This document shows, one piece after another, positions 1-7,894 of a stretch of 64,000 nt of DNA. This stretch comes from an uncultured bacterium (GTDB taxonomy: Bacteria; Patescibacteriota; Patescibacteriia; 2-12-FULL-60-25). The notes under the pieces were generated by a model. It saw only the letters and a list, made by a program, of their open reading frames with translations. It made no database searches and had not been told where the DNA came from. The stretch is from assembly GCA_937949995.1 (NCBI GenBank), contig CALFEO010000002.1, forward strand, positions 1 to 64,000, in the 5' to 3' direction. How positions within the stretch are numbered: the stretch's first letter is position 1; each line of letters opens with the position of its first letter. The translations under genes and the position numbers were made by a program.

Positions 1-239
1 GTGATAACGGTGGAGATTTCTCACATCCGATTCTCCGCCTGAGGCGGATGCGCCTAAGGAGCAGAAATGACAAGCTTTGGTTCGTGGTTCGTAGTTCGTA
101 GTTCTTCGCCTGAGGCGAATGCGCCTAAGGAGCAGAAATTCGATGTTCCAAGTTCTAAGTTCTAAGTTCCAAGTTCGAGGTTCGATATTCGTAATTCGAT
201 CTTTATTATTTATTATTTGTTATTTATTATTTGTAAATT
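1..239. repeat. Intergenic repeat block with two 38-bp palindromic copies
   Basis: Two near-identical 38-bp copies lie at 31-68 and 102-139. Each holds a hairpin of the form CGCC-TGA-GGCG followed by GCGCCTAAGGAGCAGAAAT. The outer base pair of the hairpin is C:G in the first copy and T:A in the second, a compensatory change. Positions 145-200 are short iterated words of the type GTTCCAAG/GTTCTAAG. The word GGAGATTTCTCACATCCGAT at 12-31 returns at 963-982. I see no gene here. Confidence 0.7.
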
Positions 240-764
240 ATGTTAAACGTGTATACCGGCGACGGCAAAGGCAAGACCACGGCAGCGTTGGGGGTTTTAG
301 TGCGCGCGATTGGAGCCGGGAAAAAAGTCGCGTGGATTGCTTTTGATAAAGGCGGGGAGAATTACAACGAACGCATCACAATCCGCGAACGCTTTCCGGA
401 AGTGGATTTTTTTGTCACGGGTTTGGATAGAATCGACGCCAATGGCAAATTTCGTTTTGGGGTAACGGACGAGGATAAACGAGAAGGGGAGAGAGGGCTC
501 AAAATTTTCAGCGATCTATTGAATCGTGCCGAACACGACCTCATCATCTTGGATGAAATCAACAGTTCCACGTCCCTTGGCATCATCGACGAAGCACAAG
601 TGCTAAACCTCCTTCAAAATTTACCACCCTCCCTGGAGCTTATTTTGACCGGCAGAAACGCCCCCGAGTCCTTCCGCGACTTATGTGACCTCTTAACCGA
701 AATGAAGCTCCACAAACACTATTTCTACCACGGCACCAAAGCCAGACCGGGATATGACTACTGA
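240..764 (+). CDS. cobO: ATP:cob(I)alamin adenosyltransferase, CobO/BtuR type
   Basis: A 174-aa protein of the CobO/BtuR family, which transfers the 5'-deoxyadenosyl group of ATP to the cobalt of corrinoids in the cytoplasm. The P-loop GDGKGKTT is at residues 7-14, a Walker B-like strand LIILDE at 101-106, and the family signature LTGRNAPE at 136-143. The C-terminus GTKARPGYDY matches the usual family end, so the gene is full length. The start is the ATG at 240; no Shine-Dalgarno site is evident and the upstream DNA is repeat sequence. No other cobalamin gene is in the window, so a salvage role is inferred. The family call is strong; the physiological role in this host is unknown. Confidence 0.9.
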   Translation: MLNVYTGDGKGKTTAALGVLVRAIGAGKKVAWIAFDKGGENYNERITIRERFPEVDFFVTGLDRIDANGKFRFGVTDEDKREGERGLKIFSDLLNRAEHDLIILDEINSSTSLGIIDEAQVLNLLQNLPPSLELILTGRNAPESFRDLCDLLTEMKLHKHYFYHGTKARPGYDY

Positions 765-1144
765 AATAACCAAACAGTTCTTCAAGGTAAAAGTAACAAG
801 TTCATCCCACCGCACCCACGAGTTTCGCCGGACAGGTCAAGAGAAGCCAAAGTTACTCTTGATGAACTTTAGACTTGATGAACTTTATTCTTTATAACTC
901 ACCCAATAACCGCTGCAGATGAGGGCTTTTAAAACTTTAGTTTACAAGACGGTTGTTAAGTTGGAGATTTCTCACATCCGATTCGAAATGACAAAAAAGG
1001 TTAGTGCGAAATACGAAATACGAAATCCGTGGTTCGTAGTTCTTGGTTCAATATTCCCAGCCCCCAGTTCCAAGTTCCAAGTTCCAAATTCTATGTTCAA
1101 GGTTCTCTTGATTTTCAACGCTTAAATTGCTATCATCTCCCCAG
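765..1144. repeat. Intergenic palindromic repeats, no gene
   Basis: This gap holds an inverted-repeat element at about 778-892, built from words such as AAGTTCATC and CTTGATGAACTTT. It belongs to the family seen again near 2450, 3620, 50540, 58080 and 61510. A second copy of the GGAGATTTCTCACATC word is at 963-982, and GTTCCAAG-type iterations fill about 1013-1105. A short open frame (919-1125) consists of repeat sequence and is not considered coding. Confidence 0.7.
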
Positions 1145-1831
1145 ATGACCCTCTACATTCCCGTCCTCACCATCCCATCCGAACCGCTTTCAGCACTTGG
1201 CTTGGCGGCTTTTATTATATTGGGCATTTCCATCATAATCTTCACATTTTTCTGGATTTGGGCACTCATCCACGCTTACCGCACTCCGCGCGCGCCCTTT
1301 AGCCAACGCCTGCTTTGGAGCCTATGCATCCTCATAAATCCCACGGCCACAGTGTGGTACTGGTGCGTTTGGCAACGCTGGGCCTTTTGGACACTGTTCA
1401 CCCCGCTAATCGGCATTTTTATTGCCCTGCCATTTGTTATCCGCTCACTAATGAGCAAAGCCGATGCCACCTTGCTAACCAATTCACTCTTCGCTTTGGG
1501 CAGTAACGCTTTGGTCATCTTTTTTGCAGTCCTGCTCATCTTTCCGGTCATCCTGCGCCTCATGGCCATTCTCCACCTCACCAAAAGCAAAGAAATCCCG
1601 GCCATCGAAAAAAACGACTGGGTCGTTACATTGGCTTTACCATCAATCGGTTACGGCGTCGCCCTATTCTACACGGTCCGCTATCTGCGCACTTGGGCTT
1701 TTGCCGGCATCGCTTGGCTCATCCTGCTCACCATTGTTTCCAAAATCATGTTCATGAACATCCTCCCCGAAATAGTCCTATCCGGCGAGGAACGCCGCGA
1801 AGAATACAAAGCAACTAAAATAACTGAATGA
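1145..1831 (+). CDS. Six-span integral membrane protein of unknown function
   Basis: I do not recognise a family. The 228-aa product has about six hydrophobic segments: roughly residues 14-40, 58-85, 86-105, 122-148, 166-187 and 192-214. They are separated by short polar loops rich in Arg and Lys. The charged C-terminal tail (GEERREEYKATK) is probably cytoplasmic. I chose the ATG at 1145; an in-frame TTG lies six codons upstream. The gene is followed by a large inverted-repeat structure that separates it from the convergent acidic-protein gene. It could be a transporter-like or PqqL/YIP1-like membrane protein, but nothing in the sequence decides this. Confidence 0.7.
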   Translation: MTLYIPVLTIPSEPLSALGLAAFIILGISIIIFTFFWIWALIHAYRTPRAPFSQRLLWSLCILINPTATVWYWCVWQRWAFWTLFTPLIGIFIALPFVIRSLMSKADATLLTNSLFALGSNALVIFFAVLLIFPVILRLMAILHLTKSKEIPAIEKNDWVVTLALPSIGYGVALFYTVRYLRTWAFAGIAWLILLTIVSKIMFMNILPEIVLSGEERREEYKATKITE

Positions 1832-1849
1832 ACCGTGTTACTTTGGTAT

Positions 1850-1973
1850 TAACTCACTCTAAGTCTCTCTCTTAAAGCAAGAGAGAGACTTGTTAACCAA
1901 GTTCACTTAAGTCAACTTGGCATTTTAAAACCCCCACTCTTGTTTGAAGAGAGGGGGTAGGGGGTGAGTTAAA
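1850..1973. terminator. Complex inverted repeat between convergent genes
   Basis: Three hairpins sit inside an outer stem. The outer arms TAACTCAC and GTGAGTTA close 1851-1858 with about 1964-1971. Inside are a perfect 13-bp stem (1861-1873/1879-1891), a 7-bp stem (1897-1903/1914-1920), and a stem of five G:C pairs plus CTCTT/AAGAG (1931-1941/1947-1957). The element lies between a + strand and a - strand gene, so a bidirectional terminator is the simplest reading. There is no strong T-run next to the first stem. Confidence 0.55.
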
Positions 1974-1991
1974 ACCGGAGAACAATGTTGT

Positions 1992-2342
1992 TCATTCCTC
2001 TTCCGCGAAATCCGTTAACTTCAAAGTTTCTCTTTCTGATTGCAAAACGAGGTCTTCGAGTTCTTCCAATTCTTCCAGCGCGTCTTTTTCCAAATCTTTA
2101 AAACTTGATTCTTCATCAATTTCTTCTTCGTCGTCTTCATCCTCTTCTTCATCCTCATCCAAAACAGCCAATTCCGGATCATCAATTAAACCCGGATCTT
2201 CTTCTGCCAACTCATCATCATCTTCTTCCTCATCCTCATCCAAAACATGCATGCCCGGGGCAATCATGTCTTCCTCTTCTTCTTCGTAGCCTTGCGGATC
2301 CCAGTCATCGGCGGGACCCAGTGTGTATGGAAGTGTTACCAT
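1992..2342 (-). CDS. Small, extremely acidic low-complexity protein
   Basis: A 116-aa product in which roughly half the residues are Asp or Glu, with runs such as EDEEEDEDDEEEID. There is no signal peptide and no hydrophobic segment. Near-duplicate blocks built around VLDEDEEED recur at about residues 33-41 and 59-67. The N-terminal 30 residues (MVTLPYTLGPADDWDPQGYE) and the last 40 are less biased, which favours a real gene over a chance repeat. The opposite strand also has an open frame here, but it is only a His/Leu/Pro-rich shadow. The function is unknown. Acidic tails of this kind occur in nucleic-acid mimics and in RNA polymerase delta-like proteins, but I see no specific homology. Confidence 0.6.
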   Translation of the reverse strand: MVTLPYTLGPADDWDPQGYEEEEEDMIAPGMHVLDEDEEEDDDELAEEDPGLIDDPELAVLDEDEEEDEDDEEEIDEESSFKDLEKDALEELEELEDLVLQSERETLKLTDFAEEE

Positions 2343-2449
2343 AAATTTTTTTGTTCATTTAGAGCTTTTAATTGGTTTTCGCCAACATAACAAATACGTT
2401 TTTATGAGACAAGTGGATAACCCAACCATTAAGACAAAAGACTAAAGTA

Positions 2450-2515
2450 TCAAGTTTATCACGAGTAGCCAAGTAACTCTTGATGAACTTTAATCTTGAT
2501 GAACTTGTACCTCTC
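2450..2515. repeat. Palindromic TTCATCAAG/CTTGATGAA element
   Basis: A copy of the dispersed palindromic family: AAGTTTATCACGAG on the left, and ACTCTTGATGAACTTTAATC plus CTTGATGAACTTG on the right. It lies in the 216-bp gap before rmuC. Confidence 0.6.
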
Positions 2516-2558
2516 CTTAATTGCTTAGATATTTATATTGCTGTAATATAAGTTAACT

Positions 2559-3620
2559 ATGGAACTCTCACTCCTTCTTTTTATTGCCTTAATTGGCGTA
2601 TTTGCCATCCTCGCAATCGGCCTTGCCATCGTTTTATGGAAACTGATGGCCATCGAAAAGCAATCTCAAACTCCCATGGAATCGCAAACTTTGCTTTTGA
2701 TGCAGCAACAATTATCCCAGATGCAAAAAGAAGTCAATGACCGTCTCGGTGAGTCTCACAATGCCTTCCGTGACCAGCATAAAAGCGTAACCAACACGGT
2801 TCGCGAGGTATCCGAGCGCATGGCCAAGGTTGAGGAGATTTCACGCCAAGTGCTCAACGAAACCGGCGAATTGCAAAAACTGCAACAAATCCTAAAAAAC
2901 CCCAAACAAAGAGGAGTTTTGGGCGAATATTTCCTCGAAACGTTACTTAAAAACATCCTCCCGCCCGAAAATTTCCAGATGCAATACCGCTTCGAAGATG
3001 GTGAGATTGTGGACGCGGCCGTATTTATCAAAGAAAAGATTGTGCCCGTGGACTCCAAATTCAGCCTCGAAAACTACAATCGCTGGGCCAATGCCACAGA
3101 ACCGGCCGAACGCGATGCTCTGGAAAAAGTTTTTATCAACGACCTCAAAAAACGCGTTCAAGAAACTTCCAAATATATCCGCCCCAAAGAAAATACCATG
3201 GATTTTGCCTTCATGTTCATCCCTCACGAAGCCATCTATTTTGATTTGCTTAACAATAAAATCGGAGAAGGGGAGGATGCGGAAAACATCATCCATCGCG
3301 CGGCCGCCAAATATCATGTGCTCATCGTCTCGCCAACATCTTTCCTCGCCTACCTCCAAACCGTCCTGCAAGGATTGCGAGCGTTGCAAATCGAAGAACA
3401 AGCCAAAGAAATCATCAAACGCGTCGGCGAGCTCGGCCGTCACCTCGGCAAATACGACCAACACATGCAAAGCCTCGGCAAAAACCTGGGCACAGCCGTT
3501 AACCAATACAACCTCGGCTACAAAGAATTCGCCAAAATCGACAAAGACGTCCTCCGCATCACCGGCGAAGCCCAAGGTATCGATCCTTTGGCCATCGAAC
3601 AACCGAACACTCAAGTATAA
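2559..3620 (+). CDS. rmuC: RmuC-family DNA recombination protein
   Basis: A 353-aa protein with an N-terminal membrane segment (about residues 4-29), a coiled-coil stretch (about 45-115) and a C-terminal RmuC domain. The signature LQQILKNPKQRGVLGEYFLE lies near residue 110, followed by the DAAVFIKEKIVPVDSKFSLE core with PVDSKF, a nuclease-like motif of this family. RmuC proteins limit recombination at inverted repeats and are predicted to be restriction-endonuclease-like nucleases. That may matter in a genome so rich in inverted repeats (inference). Length and motif order are normal for the family. The gene is flanked by repeat elements on both sides, so it is probably transcribed alone. Confidence 0.9.
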   Translation: MELSLLLFIALIGVFAILAIGLAIVLWKLMAIEKQSQTPMESQTLLLMQQQLSQMQKEVNDRLGESHNAFRDQHKSVTNTVREVSERMAKVEEISRQVLNETGELQKLQQILKNPKQRGVLGEYFLETLLKNILPPENFQMQYRFEDGEIVDAAVFIKEKIVPVDSKFSLENYNRWANATEPAERDALEKVFINDLKKRVQETSKYIRPKENTMDFAFMFIPHEAIYFDLLNNKIGEGEDAENIIHRAAAKYHVLIVSPTSFLAYLQTVLQGLRALQIEEQAKEIIKRVGELGRHLGKYDQHMQSLGKNLGTAVNQYNLGYKEFAKIDKDVLRITGEAQGIDPLAIEQPNTQV

Positions 3621-3710
3621 AGTTACAAGTTCATCAAGTCCAAAGTTCATCAAGAGTAACTTTAGCATCTCTTGATGAACTTTAATCTTTAAACTTGATA
3701 AACTCCTGAT
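3621..3710. repeat. Palindromic TTCATCAAG/CTTGATGAA element
   Basis: The 90-bp gap between rmuC and the DUF218 gene is a member of the dispersed inverted-repeat family. It carries AAGTTCATCAAG-type words on the left half and CTCTTGATGAACTTT on the right half. It could fold as a long hairpin in either RNA strand. Confidence 0.65.
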
Positions 3711-4334
3711 ATGCTAAGCACCTCCCGTCAAACACTCATCAAACTGTCTCTCGGTGGAATTTTTTGCGTTGCGACATTTATTTTCAGTGTAATCTTTTAC
3801 GTTCGCACATCCAACTTGGATAAAATCGTTAACGTCGACAATGTTCCTCAAGCACAAGCCATAATCATCCTCGGTGCATCCTTAAAACCCGACGGCACCC
3901 CATCCGACGCGCTTAAAGATCGCCTCATCCGCGGAGCCGAGCTTTTCCAAGCCGGTAAAGCTCCCACAATCCTCATCACCGGCGACGGCGGTCTCAATCG
4001 CACCGACGAGATAACAGCCATGCGAAACTTTTTACTAAACCTGCAGATACCAGATCAATCCATCATCGAAGATCGCGAAGGCTATCGCACCTACGAAAGT
4101 TGCAAACGCGCCAAACAAGAGTTCAATATCGACAACGCCATCATCGTCACTCAACAATTCCACCTTGTCCGCGCCCTCTACATCTGCAACGCCCTGGACG
4201 TAGATTCCACAGGCATCGCCTCAGACCTTCAAACCTACGAAAAAATCAACTTCTTCACCCTCCGCGACTGGCTCGCCAGCTTCAAAGCCTGGATCGACGT
4301 AAACATTTGGGAACCGAAATCACCGGTCAACTAA
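3711..4334 (+). CDS. DUF218 (SanA/YdcF/ElyC-like) membrane-anchored protein
   Basis: The 207-aa product has a single N-terminal membrane segment (about residues 12-32) and then a DUF218 domain outside or at the membrane. Visible family features are the first strand AIIILGASLKPDG (about 51-63), the RLIRGAELFQAGKAP helix, ITGDGG (about 87-92) and the late VTQQFHLVRALYICN segment. SanA and ElyC relatives act in envelope barrier function and peptidoglycan precursor metabolism; the substrate here is not known. The domain is complete. Confidence 0.85.
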   Translation: MLSTSRQTLIKLSLGGIFCVATFIFSVIFYVRTSNLDKIVNVDNVPQAQAIIILGASLKPDGTPSDALKDRLIRGAELFQAGKAPTILITGDGGLNRTDEITAMRNFLLNLQIPDQSIIEDREGYRTYESCKRAKQEFNIDNAIIVTQQFHLVRALYICNALDVDSTGIASDLQTYEKINFFTLRDWLASFKAWIDVNIWEPKSPVN

Positions 4335-4634
4335 CTGCGCCATCAACAGCAATTCCAAATGCCAAACCTACAGTAATTCCAAATGCCAAATTATGAATGC
4401 CAAACTTACGGCAATCCCAAATGCCAAATGACGAATGCCAAATATCGGTAACCCTGCGGGTTTTAAATTAATATATAATTAAGATAGCGTAGCGATACAA
4501 TAATTTGGCATTAGGCATTAGTCATTTGGCATTAAAAGTTTTTTCAACATTCTTAATTCTCTTGACCCTCGAAGCTTCAGCGAAGTGGGTTAATTCTTAA
4601 TTCATAATTTTTAATTTTTATTATTTTATTTCCC
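4335..4634. repeat. Inverted AATGCCAAATGACG repeat with AT-rich core, no gene
   Basis: Iterated AATGCCAAA/GACGAATGCC words fill the left side (about 4355-4445). A core containing GGTAACCCTGCGGGTTTTAA and a long AT stretch with GCGTAGCGATACAA follows. The right side has the inverse words TTTGGCATTAGGC and TCATTTGGCATT (to about 4535). After that come ATTCTTAATTC/AATTTTTAATT words. The same architecture, with the same CCCTGCGGG core, recurs at 55268-55436. No gene is evident. Confidence 0.7.
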
Positions 4635-5351
4635 ATGTCTCTAAGCAATCTCCGCGCCGAACTCAAACAGAACGCCGACCCGAAACAGGCTACGATTTTG
4701 CGTGGGTTTTTTAAGACCGGAAAAGGGGAATATGGCGAAGGTGATATCTTCTTGGGCATCAAAGTCCCAATTCAGCGCGCAATCGCTAAAAACTACCAAA
4801 ATTTGCCTCTGGCGGATCTTTTAAAACTACTCCACAGTAAAATCCACGAAGAACGCTTCACAGCCCTCGTGCTCATGGTAAATCTATACCAAAAAGGGGA
4901 TAACGCGCTCAAAAAACAAATCTACGAAGCTTATCTCGCGGACAGCGAATGGATCAACAATTGGGACTTGGTCGACACATCAACCCCGCAAATCGTCGGC
5001 GATTACCTCTGCAACTTCGGTGACGTTAGAGCCCTCGACAAACTCGCCGAATCAAATCTCCTCTGGGATCGCCGTATTGCCATACTCGCGACTTTTACCT
5101 TCATCCGCAACAACAACTTCAAACCCACGCTAAAAATCGCAAAGATACTCCTCCGCGACAATCACGACCTGATCCACAAAGCCGTAGGCTGGATGCTTCG
5201 CGAGGTCGGCAAAAAAGATATCAAAATCCTCAAAGAATTTTTAAACGATCATGCACACGAGATGCCTCGCACAACTTTAAGATACGCAATTGAAAAACTA
5301 AACCGCCACGAACGCGATCAGTATCTAAAAGGACACATTGACACACCGTAA
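4635..5351 (+). CDS. AlkD-like DNA alkylation repair protein
   Basis: A 238-aa, all-helical HEAT-repeat protein of the AlkD family, whose characterised members are DNA glycosylases that excise positively charged alkylated bases. Recognisable elements are GIKVPIQRAIAK near residue 40, ALVLMVNLY near 80, INNWDLVDTS near 112 (the Trp-Asp region that contacts DNA), RRIAILATFTFIRNN near 150 and HKAVGWMLREVGKKD near 182. The protein is complete and has the usual length. The start ATG at 4635 follows repeat DNA without an obvious ribosome site. The family assignment is firm; lesion specificity cannot be read from sequence. Confidence 0.85.
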   Translation: MSLSNLRAELKQNADPKQATILRGFFKTGKGEYGEGDIFLGIKVPIQRAIAKNYQNLPLADLLKLLHSKIHEERFTALVLMVNLYQKGDNALKKQIYEAYLADSEWINNWDLVDTSTPQIVGDYLCNFGDVRALDKLAESNLLWDRRIAILATFTFIRNNNFKPTLKIAKILLRDNHDLIHKAVGWMLREVGKKDIKILKEFLNDHAHEMPRTTLRYAIEKLNRHERDQYLKGHIDTP

Positions 5352-5396
5352 GAATAGGCATAATCTTCGTGCGGAACCTTCAAAAAGAGGTGTTTC

Positions 5397-6149
5397 ATGG
5401 AAACGGAAACAACCGAAACACAACAAAACAATCAACCCGGCTGTAAAGGTTGTTTGAATATTCTTTTCATCTTTCAATTCCCCATAACTCTAATTGTGGC
5501 CGGCATCTTTTTTCCGGAAACCATACCGTTTAAAATCTTCGGGTTTTGGAACACATCAAAAGCCGTAGATGGCATTATTGCCGGCCTGCCGATGTTGCTT
5601 TGGACTTTGGTTGTCAATTTCATTGGTCAATTCGTCATCCGCAAACTCATCGAGCGCAACCCGGAGATGAAAGAAGCCAATGATGAAAGAATTGCCCAAT
5701 CCTTGGCATCTCATCCGGGATACTTGCTAATAACATCGGTTTTTGAAGAAGTGGCTTTTCGATGGGTTATGTTTTTGGGCGGCATACCCTTGCTCAAAAT
5801 AATAAACCACTTGTTCTTCGGCTTTGCCGGAATCGGAATTTTTGAAAGATTGCATATCTACATCATCGGCCCCATAGCCGATTTTACAACCTTCGGTTAT
5901 CTGCACAACTTTCTTTTTCACGAACACGGCTGGGCGGTGGGCGCATCACTTTTATCATCCAATGCGGTTTTTCGGGACGGCCACAAATATCAAGGCTGGT
6001 TCGGCTATTTTAACGCTTGGTTCGCAGGCATGTACGTTTTCTACATAGCCTTAAATTACAGCCTGCTTTCCGCAATCGCCATCCACATAGCTGGCAATTA
6101 CACCGCCCTGATCTTGATTCGTTTGTACGAACGTTTTCGCGAAGACTAA
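5397..6149 (+). CDS. CPBP-family intramembrane protease (Rce1/Abi-like)
   Basis: A 250-aa polytopic membrane protein. The diagnostic EExxxR motif is visible as FEEVAFRW near residue 118, and a late His-containing helix (AIAIHIAGN) lies near residue 230; both belong to the CPBP active site. A middle helix with FGYLHNFLF may supply the other His. About six hydrophobic spans are present. An unusually good ribosome site (AGAGGTG, 4 nt before ATG 5397) supports the start. Known relatives cleave prenylated proteins or mature bacteriocins and signalling peptides; the substrate is unknown here. A 10-bp terminator stem follows directly. Confidence 0.8.
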   Translation: METETTETQQNNQPGCKGCLNILFIFQFPITLIVAGIFFPETIPFKIFGFWNTSKAVDGIIAGLPMLLWTLVVNFIGQFVIRKLIERNPEMKEANDERIAQSLASHPGYLLITSVFEEVAFRWVMFLGGIPLLKIINHLFFGFAGIGIFERLHIYIIGPIADFTTFGYLHNFLFHEHGWAVGASLLSSNAVFRDGHKYQGWFGYFNAWFAGMYVFYIALNYSLLSAIAIHIAGNYTALILIRLYERFRED

Positions 6150-6154
6150 TACTC

Positions 6155-6182
6155 AAAAATGGCTTTAAATAGCCATTTTTTT
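6155..6182 (+). terminator. Rho-independent terminator
   Basis: A 10-bp stem AAAAATGGCT/AGCCATTTTT with a 6-nt loop, followed by T residues, placed directly after the CPBP gene stop. The stem is A/T-symmetric and could also work for the opposite strand. Confidence 0.8.
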
Positions 6183-6217
6183 AGATGGCCTTTTAAACAC
6201 GACATGCATGCGCCATA

Positions 6218-6246
6218 TTGACATAACTTGATAATTATGCTAACCT
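6218..6246 (+). promoter_or_regulatory. Sigma70-type promoter candidate for the secreted-protein gene
   Basis: A perfect TTGACA (6218-6223) is followed after 17 nt by TAACCT (6241-6246). The start codon is 50 nt downstream and is preceded by a strong GAGGAG ribosome site. The -10 box is weak, but the spacing is ideal. Confidence 0.55.
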
Positions 6247-6296
6247 GAGCAATTGTTACTCCAAAAACATCGGCAACCAATACAGAGGAGAAAAAC

Positions 6297-7214
6297 ATGT
6301 ATCGAGCTCTTTTCACATCTTTTTGCTTCGTTCTGATGTCCAAAGCGTCAATCTCGTTTGCCCAAACTCCGACATCAACGTCGCCTTCCGCTAAAGCAAT
6401 CGGCACCGGCCCCTGGGCTGATGGGCTCACGCACGTCATGCAAGGCACAGACGTCGGCCGTGGCTGTTTGGAAGTCCAAGATTTTCAAATCGTAAGCGGC
6501 AAAGCACTCTATGCCTGTCTCACGCTCGAAGATCAACGCTACCACGTTGTCCACGATACCGAGATTGACTCAAGAGGATATTCAAGAATCGAAAATCTCA
6601 AAATCTCCTCCGACGGTAAAGTCGAATACAGGGGATATGAAGGCGAAGAACGCTGCTACGTCAGTGATACCGGGGCGAACTGCTCAAGCGGTCCAACACT
6701 CGAAGGCAGAAAGGATCGCCTCGAGTACATCCCATTACCGGAAAGCGTACCGGAGCCCACCCCGGCGCTTCCCAAATCCCTTACCGGCGGCAAAACGATC
6801 ACTGATTACAAGGTTGTCAACAACCAGCCGCTCTGGGTTGATTGTGACGAAGGCACCACCCAATGCCGCATGCGATGGAACGGTCATGCGGAAGGTAAGA
6901 TGTTTTATCGCATCCTTTGGGAGAACGTTCTCACAGACGCAGATCAGGTCGCATATATCGCTCTTACAGCCAAAGAAGGCGACATGAAAGTCATCTGGGG
7001 GCAGAGCGAAGGCGAACCCTTCAACAGAATCTGGGGATTCGATATGTTGAATCGCCAGCCCATCTACGTTGGCGAGCATGCCAACAGCCTTAACTACCTA
7101 GTCCGCGGGAGGCAAAAGGAAGCTTTTCGCTCAATCGACGTGTTGAAGATTGAGGACGGCAAAGTGTTCCTGGTAGGGAGCAAGGATCCCGCCCCCGGCA
7201 AAAGCCCAATCTGA
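6297..7214 (+). CDS. Secreted protein of unknown function
   Basis: A 305-aa product with a clear signal peptide: a hydrophobic core at about residues 5-16 and likely cleavage after SISFA near residue 22. The mature part has no membrane span. It contains several Cys residues (GRGCLEV, YACLTL, RCYVSD, NCSSG, WVDCDEGTTQCRM), which could form extracytoplasmic disulfides. A Pro-rich linker (PLPESVPEPTPALPK) near residue 150 separates two similar-sized halves, both dominated by beta-type strands. The fold is unrecognised. A TTGACA promoter and a strong GAGGAG ribosome site 8 nt before ATG suggest high expression. The gene ends at a terminator and is the last host gene before the prophage. Confidence 0.75.
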   Translation: MYRALFTSFCFVLMSKASISFAQTPTSTSPSAKAIGTGPWADGLTHVMQGTDVGRGCLEVQDFQIVSGKALYACLTLEDQRYHVVHDTEIDSRGYSRIENLKISSDGKVEYRGYEGEERCYVSDTGANCSSGPTLEGRKDRLEYIPLPESVPEPTPALPKSLTGGKTITDYKVVNNQPLWVDCDEGTTQCRMRWNGHAEGKMFYRILWENVLTDADQVAYIALTAKEGDMKVIWGQSEGEPFNRIWGFDMLNRQPIYVGEHANSLNYLVRGRQKEAFRSIDVLKIEDGKVFLVGSKDPAPGKSPI

Positions 7215-7231
7215 TCTCACTCGAGATCAGC

Positions 7232-7278
7232 CAAGCCTGCAAATCGCATTCTCGCGGTCTGTGGGCTATTTTTTTACC
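7232..7278 (+). terminator. Rho-independent terminator after the secreted-protein gene
   Basis: AGCCTGCA pairs with TGTGGGCT (8 bp including G:T pairs) and is followed by a run of seven T. A small perfect hairpin GATCTC-ACTC-GAGATC lies just upstream, across 7214-7229. Confidence 0.65.
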
Positions 7279-7659
7279 CAATTGCCAACCGTACTTTATT
7301 CTTTATTATCCCGCACCCATATTTATAATTATTTGTATGCGGGACCCCGCCCCAGGCGGTGGTTTATAATTTATTATTTTTATAGATATATTTTACGACT
7401 CATCACATTCTCCCCACACCCCTTAGAGTAGAGTAGCAATCACTTTTCATAAATATATAAATCATCGCGCCAGCGATTCCATCATTCTTAATTCATAATT
7501 CTAAATTCATAATTTGGTTTTTTTCCCGTAGGGGAAAAATCTTAAAATCACAAACCGGAGCCGAAGCGAAAAATTAATTTAGAGATTATCAGAAACAGGA
7601 AAGTTGAAGTTCAGCCGGAGTTAAACTAGTGTCAAAAGCTAATTTAGATCACAATATGT
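7279..7659. other. Host intergenic region left of the prophage, no gene
   Basis: AT-rich DNA with small inverted repeats: CCCGCA/TGCGGG around 7312-7345, and TTTTCCC-GTA-GGGGAAAA near 7520. ATTCTTAATTCATAATTC words are at 7487-7515. I see no convincing reading frame. The words CACAATATG (7650-7658) and CGCACAATATATG (7665-7677) form a partial tandem repeat at the prophage end. Confidence 0.6.
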
Positions 7660-7677
7660 AGCGTCGCACAATATATG
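7660..7677 (+). other. attL: Left attachment repeat (attL candidate)
   Basis: The 18-bp word AGCGTCGCACAATATATG is repeated perfectly at 39156-39173, and a 15-bp version is at 39092-39106. The outer pair brackets every phage gene and no host gene, which is what an integration site duplication looks like. The word CGCANAA followed by a 6-nt centre resembles the XerC half of a dif site. That recombinase assignment is inference. Confidence 0.65.
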
Positions 7678-7718
7678 ATTATTGGAGCCGTCGAGTAATC
7701 TAATTTAAGCCAAAAAAC

Positions 7719-7745
7719 AACCCAACAACACAGTTGGGTTTTTTG
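7719..7745. terminator. Bidirectional terminator just inside attL
   Basis: Perfect 8-bp stem AACCCAAC/GTTGGGTT with loop AACACA. Six T follow on the + strand, and six A precede it (AAAAAAC), so it can terminate in both directions. It insulates phage genes from host transcription. Confidence 0.8.
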
Positions 7746-7756
7746 ATACCAGCCTA

Positions 7757-7860
7757 TGCCCTCGATACGGAGGTCGGAATCCCAACCCCGCTAATACCAC
7801 GATGTTGCAAGCATGGAACATCGACAGCGGTCAGGCCTCCATATCGGGGCAACACCCCTT
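7757..7860 (+). ncRNA. Structured leader RNA upstream of the ERF gene
   Basis: A nested hairpin folds by eye. P1 is a 14-bp helix with one mismatch (7761-7774/7835-7848). Inside it, CCGCT/AGCGG (7788-7792/7826-7830) and CGATGTT/AACATCG (7800-7806/7817-7823) stack. The end of P1 (GGGG) can instead pair with CCCC just downstream (GGGG-CAACA-CCCC), an alternative that could act as a switch. A further GCGG/CCGC hairpin lies close to the ERF start codon. No known riboswitch class is recognised. Confidence 0.5.
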
Positions 7861-7894
7861 TAATACTTATTGCGGTTAATCCGCGTTTAGGCTT

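Noticed and set aside
2105..2344. Open frame on the + strand opposite the acidic protein
   Set aside because: It is rich in His, Leu and Pro only because it is the complement of GAA/GAT-rich coding sequence; the - strand reading has more natural ends.
2943..3668. 241-codon open frame on the - strand across rmuC
   Set aside because: The + strand encodes a complete RmuC with family motifs; the reverse frame is a shadow that also runs into repeat DNA.
7746..7760. Resemblance of GATACCAG to a theophylline-type aptamer
   Set aside because: The second half of that artificial aptamer (CCCTTGGCAG) is absent; chance similarity.
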